From positions 620,001-684,000 of the forward strand of contig NW_019028988.1 of NCBI RefSeq assembly GCF_002105155.1: DNA of 64,000 nt, in the 5' to 3' direction. Of this stretch, positions 1 to 10,164 are shown piece after piece (positions within the stretch are counted from its first letter, which is position 1; every line of letters begins with the position of its first letter). A program made the position numbers and the translations under genes. Source of the stretch: Lobosporangium transversale (taxonomy: Eukaryota; Mortierellomycota; Mortierellomycetes; Mortierellales; Mortierellaceae). Under the pieces are notes generated by a model, which had not been told where the DNA came from, ran no database searches, and was given only the letters and a program-made list of their open reading frames with translations.

Positions 1-153
1 CATTTAGTATAGAATTTTTTTTTTTTTTTTTTTTTTAGTCCAAGTAAAAATATTCGCGTGTTAATACACATAGAGATATAACAACACCTCTCGGACAAAC
101 ACGAATGAAAAGAGGAAAAAAACACGAAAATAAAAAACATATTGATCCATTAC

Positions 154-507
154 CAATGATCTTCTATTGCGTGGGATAAATCTTGGCCGAGGAGCATTGG
201 GGGTTGTGGCAGTTGTAGAAAGCGATGAAGACGTTGAGGAGGAAGCCAATGTGGTAGTTGTAGTAGCTGTTGCAGTGGATATCGTTGTAGCTGAGGAGCT
301 TGAAGGTGAGTTTACAGTCGAGTTTGCAGTTGTGGTTGCTGTGGTTTTTGCTGAGGAAGCAAACGGTACTCTGGGGGTATTTGCTGTTGATACTATAGCA
401 GGCGCGGCAGATCTGGAGACTGTAGCTGTTGTTGTTGGTTTTGACAAGATGGAGGCTATGGGTGCTGCCTTGTCAAGAATCGCTGAGCGGACGGTTGTGC
501 AGGCCAT
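154..507 (-). CDS. Ser/Thr/Ala-rich protein, first exon of an unknown gene running off the left edge
   Basis: An ATG at 507 opens a 118-codon reading frame rich in Ser, Thr and Ala, with a TTTATT-like low-complexity centre and a more basic end (PRPRFIPRNRR). A possible 5' splice site (TTG|GTAATG) follows at 154/153. Beyond it the frame becomes hydrophobic and AT-driven, which looks like intron. I recognise no domain. Low-complexity Ser/Thr runs can be open by chance, so this is a tentative first exon. The opposite strand is also open, because the repeated codons are stop-free both ways. Confidence 0.35.
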
Positions 508-1099
508 TTTAGTTTTATTTTATTTTTTTTTATTAAAGTATATTGTTGTGTCCAAAGTTTTTTTTTTTTTTTTTGTTAGAATATGAAATGTGTTACTGAT
601 TATGGGGAGTGAATGTTATATGTGTATAAAAAGCGCGTTGGAATAAAAGAAGGAAAAGATGAAGGAATAAAGGAATGAAGGAATGAAGGGAAAGAAGAGA
701 AAGAGAGAGAGAAAGAGAGAGGTGTTTGGGTGAAGAATGACGAATGAGAGCAGTTGTTGACAAAGTCCCTCAGCTAAAAATTCTGATCATTGCGCGTGAA
801 AGAGGAAGAGTCATGATCTCTGATCTTTAGGCACGTTAATGATGCACGTAAACATAATAAATAATATATACATGTACATGTATATATAACATAAACACTA
901 AACTGTTGAGAATGTTTATGATCAAGTTGCAAGTGCTATTCTCTCAATTTTACTACTTCTGGAGCAGACGTAAATGAATACTTTGCCTCATATCAAATCA
1001 AACATCGTTTGCGAAACCAAATCCTGCTTTCTAAGCAAAGAAGTTACTCCTCACAAATCTCCATTTCATCCGTATCCTCAATTTCCGTGGCTTTCTGCA
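508..1099. other. Intergenic, purine-rich repeats
   Basis: No gene seen. It contains A/T homopolymers (about 558-574) and a purine-rich block (about 650-722) made of GGAATGAA-like and GA repeats. It lies downstream of the HMG-box gene and upstream of the partial gene. Confidence 0.6.
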
Positions 1100-1483
1100 C
1101 TACTCCTTTCTTGCCCTTTCGTTACTCTTCGAAGTAGAAGGTGCCTTCGCCTTTGGTCTTGGAGCGGCATCCTTTTTCGTTGTAGTTGATCTCGCCGAGC
1201 TGGTGCCGTCACCACGGCTACTGTCGGTGCTCTTTTTCTCTGCAAAGAAAGCATTTACTTTCTCGATATATTTTTGCAACTCCTCCGAATGCTTCCTACT
1301 ATATCCCTGGTTACAAGGAAAACAATACGAGGCATATCAGAATAATGACAAGTCAAACGAGAGTAGGTATAAACCTTTTTTTTTTTTTTTTTCTTTTTTC
1401 TTTTTTCTTTTTTCTTGAACAAACCATCTTTTCCTTTTCAGATAAGTTTCTCCACATGTGGCCAAGGGTTTTCATGACTTCAG

Positions 1484-1515
<32 letters not shown>

Positions 1516-1727
1516 GTTAGTATTTTCAACAAAACAGAAAAGGGAGAAAAAAAAATTTAGACATCATTCTAGTAGACTTTACAAGGTTTTTGCCCCTGGT
1601 TCTCCATTTGGACACTAGTTCGATTGTCCCGACAATACATCAAGTAGGCCGAAAGGGGTCTTTTGGGCATCATGGGATCCACGGTTTTCGTACTTTTGAT
1701 CGCTTTGGCAGATTTAACCTTGGGCAT
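1100..1727 (-). CDS. Small HMG-box DNA-binding protein
   Basis: Three exons (1727-1583, 1483-1425, 1306-1100) give a 136-residue protein. A basic N-terminus leads into a single HMG box. Exon 1 carries helix 1 (PKRPLSAYLMYCRDNR), exon 2 helix 2 (EVMKTLGHMWRNLSEKEKM) and exon 3 helix 3 (GYSRKHSEELQKYIEKV). The tail is Lys/Ser/Ala-rich. The box pattern (PKRPxSAY, GxxW, LSEKEK) is diagnostic for sequence-tolerant DNA bending proteins of the Nhp6/HMGB class in the nucleus, but the exact orthologue is unclear. Both introns hold long A/T runs. The exon 1/exon 2 join is phase 1 and restores the canonical spacing. An upstream in-frame start at 1760 would add a short Arg/Lys leader. I prefer 1727. Confidence 0.85.
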
Positions 1728-2305
1728 TTTTTTCTGTCTTTGTTTTTTTCTTCTAAACAAATAATATTAATAGCATTTTAGTTACAGTTTGCCACCAAAA
1801 TTAAGTAAAAAGAATGAACATGGACAAACTCTACTTTTACAAATGAGGAATCGAGTTGTAGAATGAGCACCATGCTAGCCTTCACTTATTCTCATGATAC
1901 TGAGACAAATAGAGAAGACGGAACCACGTAGTAGCCACACTCAGGAGCATTTAGTGCGTGCCTTTAGACAAGTGTGCTGCATACGGATATAGTAGATTTT
2001 ACAGACATGACAAAAACGAGCTGTCAATCAAGCTGTCTTTACCTCTTGAGACACACAAGGAGTTTATTGGACAAGTTCAGAGAGTCAGGGATGACCACGA
2101 TATTAATAGAGCTGAATAGAACTTTGAACAAAGAGAAAAAAACTGCCTTTCTTTTCTTTTTTTTTGTAATGTCATGTGAATTGTTGATTAATGGTGGCAA
2201 ATACTAAAAAAATCTTTTGCTCGTTTATTTGTGCTTATATTATCTCAATCCACTTCACTGTCATGTCCAACATTTAGTAAAAAAAGTCAAAAGAAAACTA
2301 GAAAT
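1728..2305. other. Intergenic between VPS35 3' end and HMG-box gene
   Basis: About 580 bp without a convincing reading frame. It presumably holds the VPS35 3' UTR and the HMG-box gene promoter. Nothing else is recognised. Confidence 0.5.
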
Positions 2306-5300
2306 TTAGATGGCTAAGCTAGCATCGAGATCTGCATACTTTTTATCGCCTGCATTCTTACGACGTTCTAAATGGTAGATTGTGTTACGGAAGTGAGCCA
2401 AAACATATTCTGAAAGGTGTGCGGGGTCATTCTCCAGCAACGCTGACGAGTTGGTCGATGGGGGATGTTGATCAGGATTCTCCATGTTGCCCAGATTAGT
2501 ATTGATCAGATCAATGAGCCCATTCAAGTACTTGACAGTAACCTGGAGGATGAGACATTTAAAGATATTAATCTTCCAACTCCGCTTGTGATATGTAAAA
2601 GTCAAAAAAAAAAAAAAAAAAGACTTACTGCCTCATTTTGCTTCTCAAAGTAGTAAATGTATCGGTTGAGTATTTCGACAAAGAGTTCTACATTCGTCAC
2701 CGAGTCCATGCAAGAATCTGCGATCTTGAGAGCTTTCTGGAGACACTCAAGTACACGCTTACCATCACGATATGGCTGAACTGCTTCCTCACCCTCCTCG
2801 GATTGGCCAACGATCATGGTGCCCCACCACAGATGACTGCACGTGTAAACGGCGCGGCACTGGTCAGGCTTCTTCAACAGTTTAGCTCCATGAAGTGCGC
2901 ATTTGGTAATAAGGGTATCGTAATGGTCCACATTAAAGCAAGATGTCGTCTGTAGTGTTCCGACCATTAGAGTAATTGCTTGGAATTGTGCTCTGGATTC
3001 AGAGATCGATTCCTCATAAATCGTAAATGCCTAGAACACAAGAAGTCGTCAGATTATTGTATCTTTCTATGCTCTGTGTTCCTTTTTATACTGTTTTAAA
3101 TATTCAGGTAATAATAAGAAAGGACATACCTGTACAAAAAACTCGTAGCAAATATCCTCAAATCCGCACTCATCTGCGCTCTGTCCGGCTAACAAAAACA
3201 ACCGCAACACAACATCCGAGTTATCGACCTTGCTGTGGAGTATAGAAATGACTTGGTTAATGAACCTGAATAATGTGGAACATTTCTTCTCCCATCCTTC
3301 ATCCGTGTCCTGCAATCTCTTGAAGCGACGAGCCAACTTCACGGCTTGAATAACAAGAGGCGGGAACATATAACGAATGCGCTCTCCTCCGTCTCCAAAT
3401 TGTTTCCTGGCTGCGGATAGAATGGCAGCCTGTGTATCTGCATCTTCGCTCCTGAACAAATGAATGATGCGCGCCAAATGGCCCTGTTCCTCTGCAAACT
3501 CCTCTGGGTCGACATTGCCGCTTTCATTACGGTTGCTACGAGTACTACGGAATGGACCTGAGTTGTGTCCACCATCCTTCTGATCGCGGACCATGACAGC
3601 GCAGATCTCCAAGATTCCATTGACATCCTCGGGAGTACTAATGATGGTCTCATTCTTCAGGATAGATTCGACAACAGCATGGGCGATGGCACGGCGCGTT
3701 TGATAAGGTTGAAGCGAGAGAAGAGCGATGAAGTTGGGAAGCTCCAGAAGCGTAAGGATAGAGGGATAATGTTGGATAGGAGCCGTGAGAAGGTTTTGGA
3801 GGTTGCTGACAGTGTCTTTATGTTGCAATTCGGGGCTCTCACTATATTCAGAGGCTTTATCTTTGGCAAATCCAAGAACTTGACCCGCATATTTCAAATT
3901 TTCGGGATAACAGCTGAGCGACAAGTTGATTAATGAAACTAGTAAAGCTGTGATGTCCTGAATAGACAATTCAGGACGGCGCTGCAGTAAATCAAATCAC
4001 AGAAGAAGGCAGTTAGTATGGATCGAATTAGATCGAGAAGCAATGTCAAAAGAAGATATTATAGTTTTCTTTTCTTTTCTTTACTTTCTTTTTTTTTTTT
4101 TTTTTTTTTTTACCTTGACAAGTTCCACAATTTTGTCCCAAAAGATCTCAAACAACTCGACATCTTCAGGGATACCTCTAATTCTGCGGACTTTGACGGG
4201 CTTAGGAGCTGAAGCTGGCTGCTCTTGTTGTTGCTCTGGGTCCTCTTCTCCTGCCACAGTCTCTTCGTCCTCATACCTTACTATAGCTTTCTCACCAAGG
4301 CCCTCATACCTTACCATAGCTTTCTCACCAAGGCCCTCTTTTGCTTCCTCAGAATTATCGCCATTGGCAGATGGTTCTTCTTTCTCGGTGCTCTCTTCAA
4401 TCGCTTTAACAGATGGCGCCTTTGGTGAGGCGGGTGTCTCAGAAATAGCGACATCATCGTTACTATCAGCTTCCCTAGCCGCATGTGCTGCCAGGCGGTC
4501 GATTAAGGCGATCACAATCTGCTTCACGTTGACTTTGGGCTGGAGTGGAGCTGTGGCTGACAATAAAGGCTTCAATGTCCTCAGATGAAAGTCGTCAGGG
4601 AACACCTAAAGGTTAGAATGAAGCTTTCGTCAATAAGGCTTTATTCTGAATTTTTCTTTATACTGGTTCTCATGAGTTGTTTCGTTTGTATATGTAATCG
4701 ATATTTTCTATACCTGAATGATGACTTCCATGAGATATTCCTGAGCAATGACGTCCTTGCAGCTTTTAATCTGTTCAAGAACACTTGGTAGGATAGTCTA
4801 AAAGAGATGACGCCCAGACGAATATACATCAGCCATCAATTCGTACATAAGCAATAAATAGCAATGTTTCTTTTCTTTTTTTTTTTTTTTTTTTTTTTGT
4901 TTTTTAAGAATAAGAATAATAATAATAATAGTTGTAAAAATAAAAATGCCCGCTTACAGACTGATAGACCTCCAAATCAACGTTGTCCAACTGGCTAAGA
5001 CGGACAAGGTTTGTTCCAACCAAGATCCTAAGTTCCTTGCGCTCCATTTCACGCTTTTCACGTTCCCTAGAATGGCCCTGGTGCTGAAGACGGACCCATA
5101 GCTTGTTCATCTCGATAAAGTTAGTTAAAATGAACTGGATTGAGTCTGTAATGCTTCCCTCAGGTCTAAAAGATGAAATCATAAAGAATGGCATAGAACG
5201 TCGTAAATAACATAATCTCTAGATCATCGTACGCGTTACTCGTATGGTTCACGCCTTAAACATATCAGGAGCACACTAAAACAGCAGTATTACCCATCTT

Positions 5301-6173
5301 CTGTTCCCACAGGGAGCGCATTTCTGGTTTGTCCACTAAGATAATATCTCAAAAACAATCCACGTGTTGGATGCTGGACTCCGCGTGCCATTTCCATCAT
5401 GTCTCGCATGATTTCCTTGACAGGGGCATCGGGCATCTCCATGTAGACGCTGCCGACTGTGACCATAAGATAAAGACGCGGCACAATGTTTCCTGCATAT
5501 TGCACCAATTCATAGAGATCCGCCAAATGGTGTCGTCCACTCTGATGAGCTTCCTTTAGGTAGGTTGTGACGTGTCGAAGAGCATCGAAGATCGCCATAT
5601 CTAATTTGAAACAAATCGAAACGGAAAAGTCAAGGACCATTAGGACGTGATGGTATATAGTCCATGAAAGTCACATTTAATTAACTGTAGGAAAGTCATT
5701 GAGTGAGGCGACACTTTTAAAATCGACACTGTGTCACTTACAAAGTTCATAATAATTCTTTGGGGTGAGGTTGGAAGTCCTGAGCTCAGCCAGCATGGTG
5801 GAGCAATGTTTAAGGCCGTCCATCAGCTTGTTATTGCCCTATAACAATATATTACCATTCGGCATGAAAATTTAGCGATTTGATTTGGTAATTGAATCCA
5901 TGTTTTCGTAAGAACGCGCAGCTGCATTCCCCTTTCGTTGTTGTCGCTGTTTGTTACTCGATAAAAAAAGAAGCACATGCAATTGGCTTGCAACCAGTAA
6001 AATAGAAACGTGGCAGTAAACTAGTTCATAAATAGAGCGTGCACCACTATTTTTTTTTAACTGTATGAATTTACCAGGCAGCGCTTCATTTGAAACGATT
6101 GGATCTTGACGACGTTCAAGGCATCCTCAAGGAATTTTGCCTGGTCTTCTGTTGACGGTGCTGTTGATGCCAT
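2306..6173 (-). CDS. VPS35: Retromer core subunit VPS35
   Basis: VPS35 is the cargo-selective scaffold of retromer, which returns receptors from endosomes to the Golgi or plasma membrane. Nine exons close in frame to 925 residues: 6173-6075, 5838-5742, 5600-5294, 5165-4958, 4797-4714, 4605-4114, 3981-3130, 3030-2629, 2542-2306. Conserved family blocks appear in order: [13 protein letters not shown], the PRLYL motif that contacts VPS26 (residues about 106-110), [46 protein letters not shown] and a C-terminal alpha-solenoid ending in a family-typical [10 protein letters not shown] segment. It is longer than the roughly 800-residue animal protein, mainly because of an acidic, low-complexity insertion in exon 6. 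That insertion includes an 11-residue tandem duplication. Every splice phase was checked against the family sequence, so the model is firm. Confidence 0.96.
4270..4335. repeat. 33-bp in-frame tandem duplication inside VPS35
   Basis: Two adjacent 33-bp units (4270-4302, 4303-4335) differ at one visible base. They encode [11 protein letters not shown] and [11 protein letters not shown]-like repeats in the acidic linker of VPS35. The unit length is a multiple of three, so the frame is kept. Confidence 0.85.
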
Positions 6174-6475
6174 AGGGAGTGGACTTGTAAAAGGGAGGAA
6201 GTTGAATGACGGTAAAAAAAAAAGCGGCACACAAGCTAAAAAGACTATGTTCAAATTTAACCGCCCTTTCGACAACTTCAGCCGCGTTTAAGGAATGGCG
6301 TTCCACGTGACTATAGTGCAACGTGATCGTATGTGACGTTTATTGCATGGCACATGGTCGAACCAGAAAATTTATATCAGTCTGTACCATTGTAGATGAT
6401 CATTCATCTTGGACCCCTTTTTGACTCCTCTCTGATAGGATGAATACATCTTTATTTTTTTTACTCATAGGCTAA

Positions 6476-6648
6476 CTACTGCTTGATAGGTGTACCGGGC
6501 AAAAATGGCTGCTGCTGCTGAGGAGGGATCTGGTGTTGCTGTTGTTGTTGAGCATAAGGACTATATCCAGGCTGCGAAATGGGCGATTGTACTGGAAGAG
6601 GTACTAATGTAACCGCTGTGCCGTATGCCATCACCTCGGTCATTCTAC

Positions 6649-6681
<33 letters not shown>

Positions 6682-6897
6682 TGTTATTATCACAACTGAA
6701 AGCCTTTTCTCTCTTTCTCTTCGTGGTGACATTCTGCTTTAAGACTCTTACCCCTAGAAAGAAAAATTGAAGATCATAAATTAAGCAGTTGGAAATAAAT
6801 ACATCTTGAATAAAATAAATACAAATAGCAATGATGGGCTGCTTTTACCTCCATAATCTCCTGTCCAGTGAACTGAATGCCAATAACAGCTGCTTAC

Positions 6898-6931
<34 letters not shown>

Positions 6932-7497
6932 AGAGAGAGCAGGAATTGAGTTTTCAGATGGAAAGGTATTAACAAAGACACAACATGCACTCGAACCGTT
7001 AAGATATCATTATACCATTCCCTCCTGCAGCTGCAGCATGTTCCAGCATTCTCAGAAAAGCCCTCTCTCGAGCCTTTTCAGCCATCTCGATGTACGTAGA
7101 ACTTTCTCCTCCTCCGATGGACGCAAATGCACCGAGAATGGCTTTGCCAGCCTAAAACAGGTTGACAACAGGCAAGAAGAGAGCTTAATTGTATTGAATA
7201 ATTAAAAACCATGCTTATCTCAACACAGGCCCCTTTTTTTACAGAAACATACGTTTGGATTTCTAACCGTGAGGCTGTCAAGGAATAAAAAAAAAGTTCA
7301 TTCACATTAGCATGAGCTCCATTTCACATTCAATATTTAGCATCTGAAGGAACAAGAGATGCAACTTGTTACTGTTACATAGGAAACATTTACCCTCGAA
7401 CGACACCGTGAGCCTGTGCGATGTAGTATCCAGGATATTCAAATGCCGTTGTAGTGAAGCGTCGGTCGACAGAACGAACAGGCTGATTGTGGGCCAT
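6476..7497 (-). CDS. UPF0145 / YbjQ-family protein with Gln-rich tail
   Basis: A member of the UPF0145 (YbjQ-type) family. These small, mostly bacterial proteins form a conserved oligomeric fold of uncertain function. Exons: 7497-7394, 7274-7253 (22 nt), 7151-7016, 6889-6849, 6753-6752 (2 nt), 6644-6476, giving 157 residues. Family landmarks are FEYPGYYIAQAHGVVRGLTVRNPN, a long helix (IEMAEKARERAFLRMLEHA), the GGNAVIGIQF strand and the terminal GMTEVMAYGTAV strand. The last 35 or so residues are Gln/Pro-rich and outside the family core. To join EIME to MTEV in the right frame, the two bases GG at 6753-6752 are needed. They sit between a good acceptor (TTTCTAG) and a good donor (GTAAGAG). The exon 4 acceptor is a tandem AAGCAG, so the exon may start at 6889 or 6892. 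Confidence 0.88.
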
Positions 7498-8064
7498 CTT
7501 TTTTTTTTTTCCTTGGATTAGCCTTCAGGATAGTATCGAGTAGAAAGAAGAAGCAAACAGTAAGAGGATGAGGAAGAAAGGAGAGGGAAAGAGAAGAAGA
7601 GATAAAAGATGAGAGCGTTTGGAGTCGATTGTCCATTTTAGGTTCTAGATTTGTGACCAAAAATAAGTACTTGGCTCCATAAGGCACCATCTGGGCATCA
7701 CATAAATGTCTAACGTGTGTTCATAAAATATATTGTGGTGAGAAACATAAGGAGCCGCAGTCTTTACGCATTTCTTTTTTTTTTTTTTTTTTTTTTTTTT
7801 ACAAGTAAACAACTATATCCATCATAGAACCTCTCGCCAACAAAGATACAATGATAACCATGAGACAATAAGCTTTTTTATGCTTCTATAAAGTAAACAA
7901 GAGACAAACCATGTTCTGGCTCAAATGGTCGTCTAAGATTTCTGTCCAAAAGAACTCGTCTTTGAATATATTTCTGTACTTTATTATCGTGGCACACAAG
8001 TATGTGATTTATGATATTTTTCGAAGTACAAATGTTCAGGGGCAACAGATATGATAAAGTCAAC
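7498..8064. other. Intergenic between IFRD-family gene and UPF0145 gene
   Basis: No supported gene. It contains a T run near 7769-7800. It should hold the promoter of the UPF0145 gene and the 3' UTR of the IFRD-family gene. Confidence 0.5.
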
Positions 8065-9300
8065 TCAATAATCTTCATATTTTCCACGGCTGCGTTCCTT
8101 TTTGCGCTGGACCTGTCGCATTTTAGCCATTTCTGCATTCAGATACTTTCGATCGACCCTGTCTAGTTCAGCCTTAGCATCTTCAGCGTCTGCATAGATA
8201 CCCATCGAAGACGATGGTCTTGATCCGGCGCGAGACCCAGCTTTTGATCCTGCTTGCGATGAGACTGCAGCAGCAGCCAGCCTTGACCCAGAAACAAATG
8301 TGCCATTCCCGCCACCGATTAATTCTGGGGAGTACAGAATGGCTGTACTAGGGAGAATTGTGTGAATCATGGTGTTTTGCACAAAATGGGTCTGCATACC
8401 AGAGGTCAGACGATCACGAAGATAATGAAGTTGTATAATCTCGACTATAAAAAGGAATATTATAACAGAAATTAGTGGATTCCCGATAATTGATGGTTGA
8501 GAATATTTAAAATTCATCACCCCATGATCTCATTGACTTTACGATCAACAAGCTTTGATATGAAGCAAAATAACTTACCCCACCCATCAAACTCAACATC
8601 GTAATCCTTCATTTTGAGTGACTCTGTTGGTTGTTCCTGTGACTCGACGCTCTTCAAAATATCCCTAAAAGCAGACCGTCCTGCAGATCTCTCCTTCTTG
8701 CTGCGATGTTTGCTTGAGTCTGTCGAAAGCGCACCTAGCGCTGCAATAAGACCATCCAGATCTTCATACCGGAAATCTCCTGTGACTTCATCGTAATCCT
8801 CTGGATCGTCATCATTATATGTCTCCAAGTCGTTGTCTTCATCGTCAGAAAATTCACCATCCTCACGCTGGCGTTGATAATGATTTAGGATCTCGAGCAT
8901 CAACGCAATCGTCTCGCCTGCAGCGACTCTGACCTCAACAGCTGGATGCTCTAGCAGTTCTTTTGCACCCTCGACAACCCTGTTAAAGAAGCGTCGGGCA
9001 TGCATCGTAATCTGCTTAGGCCCAAGATGTGGGAATAGTCCTGCATAAAGAACGCCAAAGGACTCCAACGCCGCTGCTAGAGTCTCAGCGTTCTGGGATG
9101 CATTTACAGACGCTCCTGAGGTACTAACAATCTCAGAAAAGAAGCCAAGAAGGTCATATGTCGGCAAGTGAGATGGCTGAGGTGTTGAGGAAATGAAGCA
9201 TGCGGTTCCTAGTGCATATATACACTGTAAGAAGGAATACCATGCAGATAAACAAAAAATATATTAGTCTTCCTCTCTCATATGGATAATAAGTGAAGCT

Positions 9301-9334
<34 letters not shown>

Positions 9335-9552
9335 CCTTACGGCTGCCTTGGCTTCAGTCTGTTCGTGATTCGTGATGGTGTATTTGAGTAAAGGTGCAAG
9401 GTCCGTAAACATCTTTTCGTCATCCTCGCCAATTGTGATAAATATCAGCGAAATTACTGGCAATTGGGAAAGAAAGATAGACCATGACATAATCATTTCG
9501 ATTCAGTTTCTGCGGATTTTTATTGTGCACATGCCCACACTTCCACATTTTC

Positions 9553-9586
<34 letters not shown>

Positions 9587-10164
9587 GTTCACACGCATAT
9601 TACCATTCGCTGCGAGGACGCATTCGCGAGTACCTCCCTTCTTGATACTCTTCTTGAGCAATTCCATCAACTCATCCTTCTGTGAATCTAATACATCTGC
9701 TGTAAAGCGCTGAGATATAATAGTCTGCAGCTTTGTCAATGCATCTTCGCGTACGCTACATTAAGGAGGAAAAAAAAAAAAAAAAAAAAAGATTAATTTT
9801 TTTTTTCTGGCGGTCCGAGAGAATGCTGCGCCAGCCTCCATGCATTCGCACACACATACTTCCCTCGACCCTTTATCTTCCCTTCTTACCTCGATCGCTT
9901 CTCGTTCAAATCTTCGATGGCATCTTTGAGCTGTCCCTCCCAGGATTCGTCTGCATGTTTCTGATCATCAAAGTCATCGTCTACTCCAGCCTCATATTCA
10001 TGATCACTTTCTTCATTATCCGAGTTGACACGCGAGCCCATGCGTGATCCCGGACGTGAAGAGGGTCTTGAGGATGACCCTGCGACTCTTTCCAAGTCAT
10101 GCAGCTGCTTTTTTTTTGACACTGTTTTTCTAGGGCCACTAGGAGGTTGCTTGTTTGCATACAT
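8065..10164 (-). CDS. Interferon-related developmental regulator (IFRD) family protein
   Basis: Five exons (10164-9890, 9755-9604, 9456-9341, 9224-8579, 8444-8065) close to 522 residues. The protein belongs to the IFRD family. These HEAT/armadillo-like proteins act as transcription or ribosome-associated regulators in animals, and fungal members are poorly studied. Visible landmarks: a basic Ser/Arg N-terminus (SSRPSSRPGSRMGSR), an acidic stretch, the VREDALTKLQTII entry to the helical repeats, YALGTACFI, a long helical repeat region, an acidic loop (DDEDNDLETYNDDDPEDYDE) and the C-terminal segment with DVEFDGW, matching the IFRD C-terminal domain. The tail has a second GSR-type repeat. Intron phases 2, 1, 0, 1 all match. 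The first codon is an ATG preceded by an AT-rich leader. Confidence 0.9.

Noticed and set aside
167-586. Plus-strand Val/Ala/Glu-rich frame of 139 codons
   Set aside because: Complement of the Ser/Thr-rich minus frame, without independent support. It has poly-T read-through at its end.
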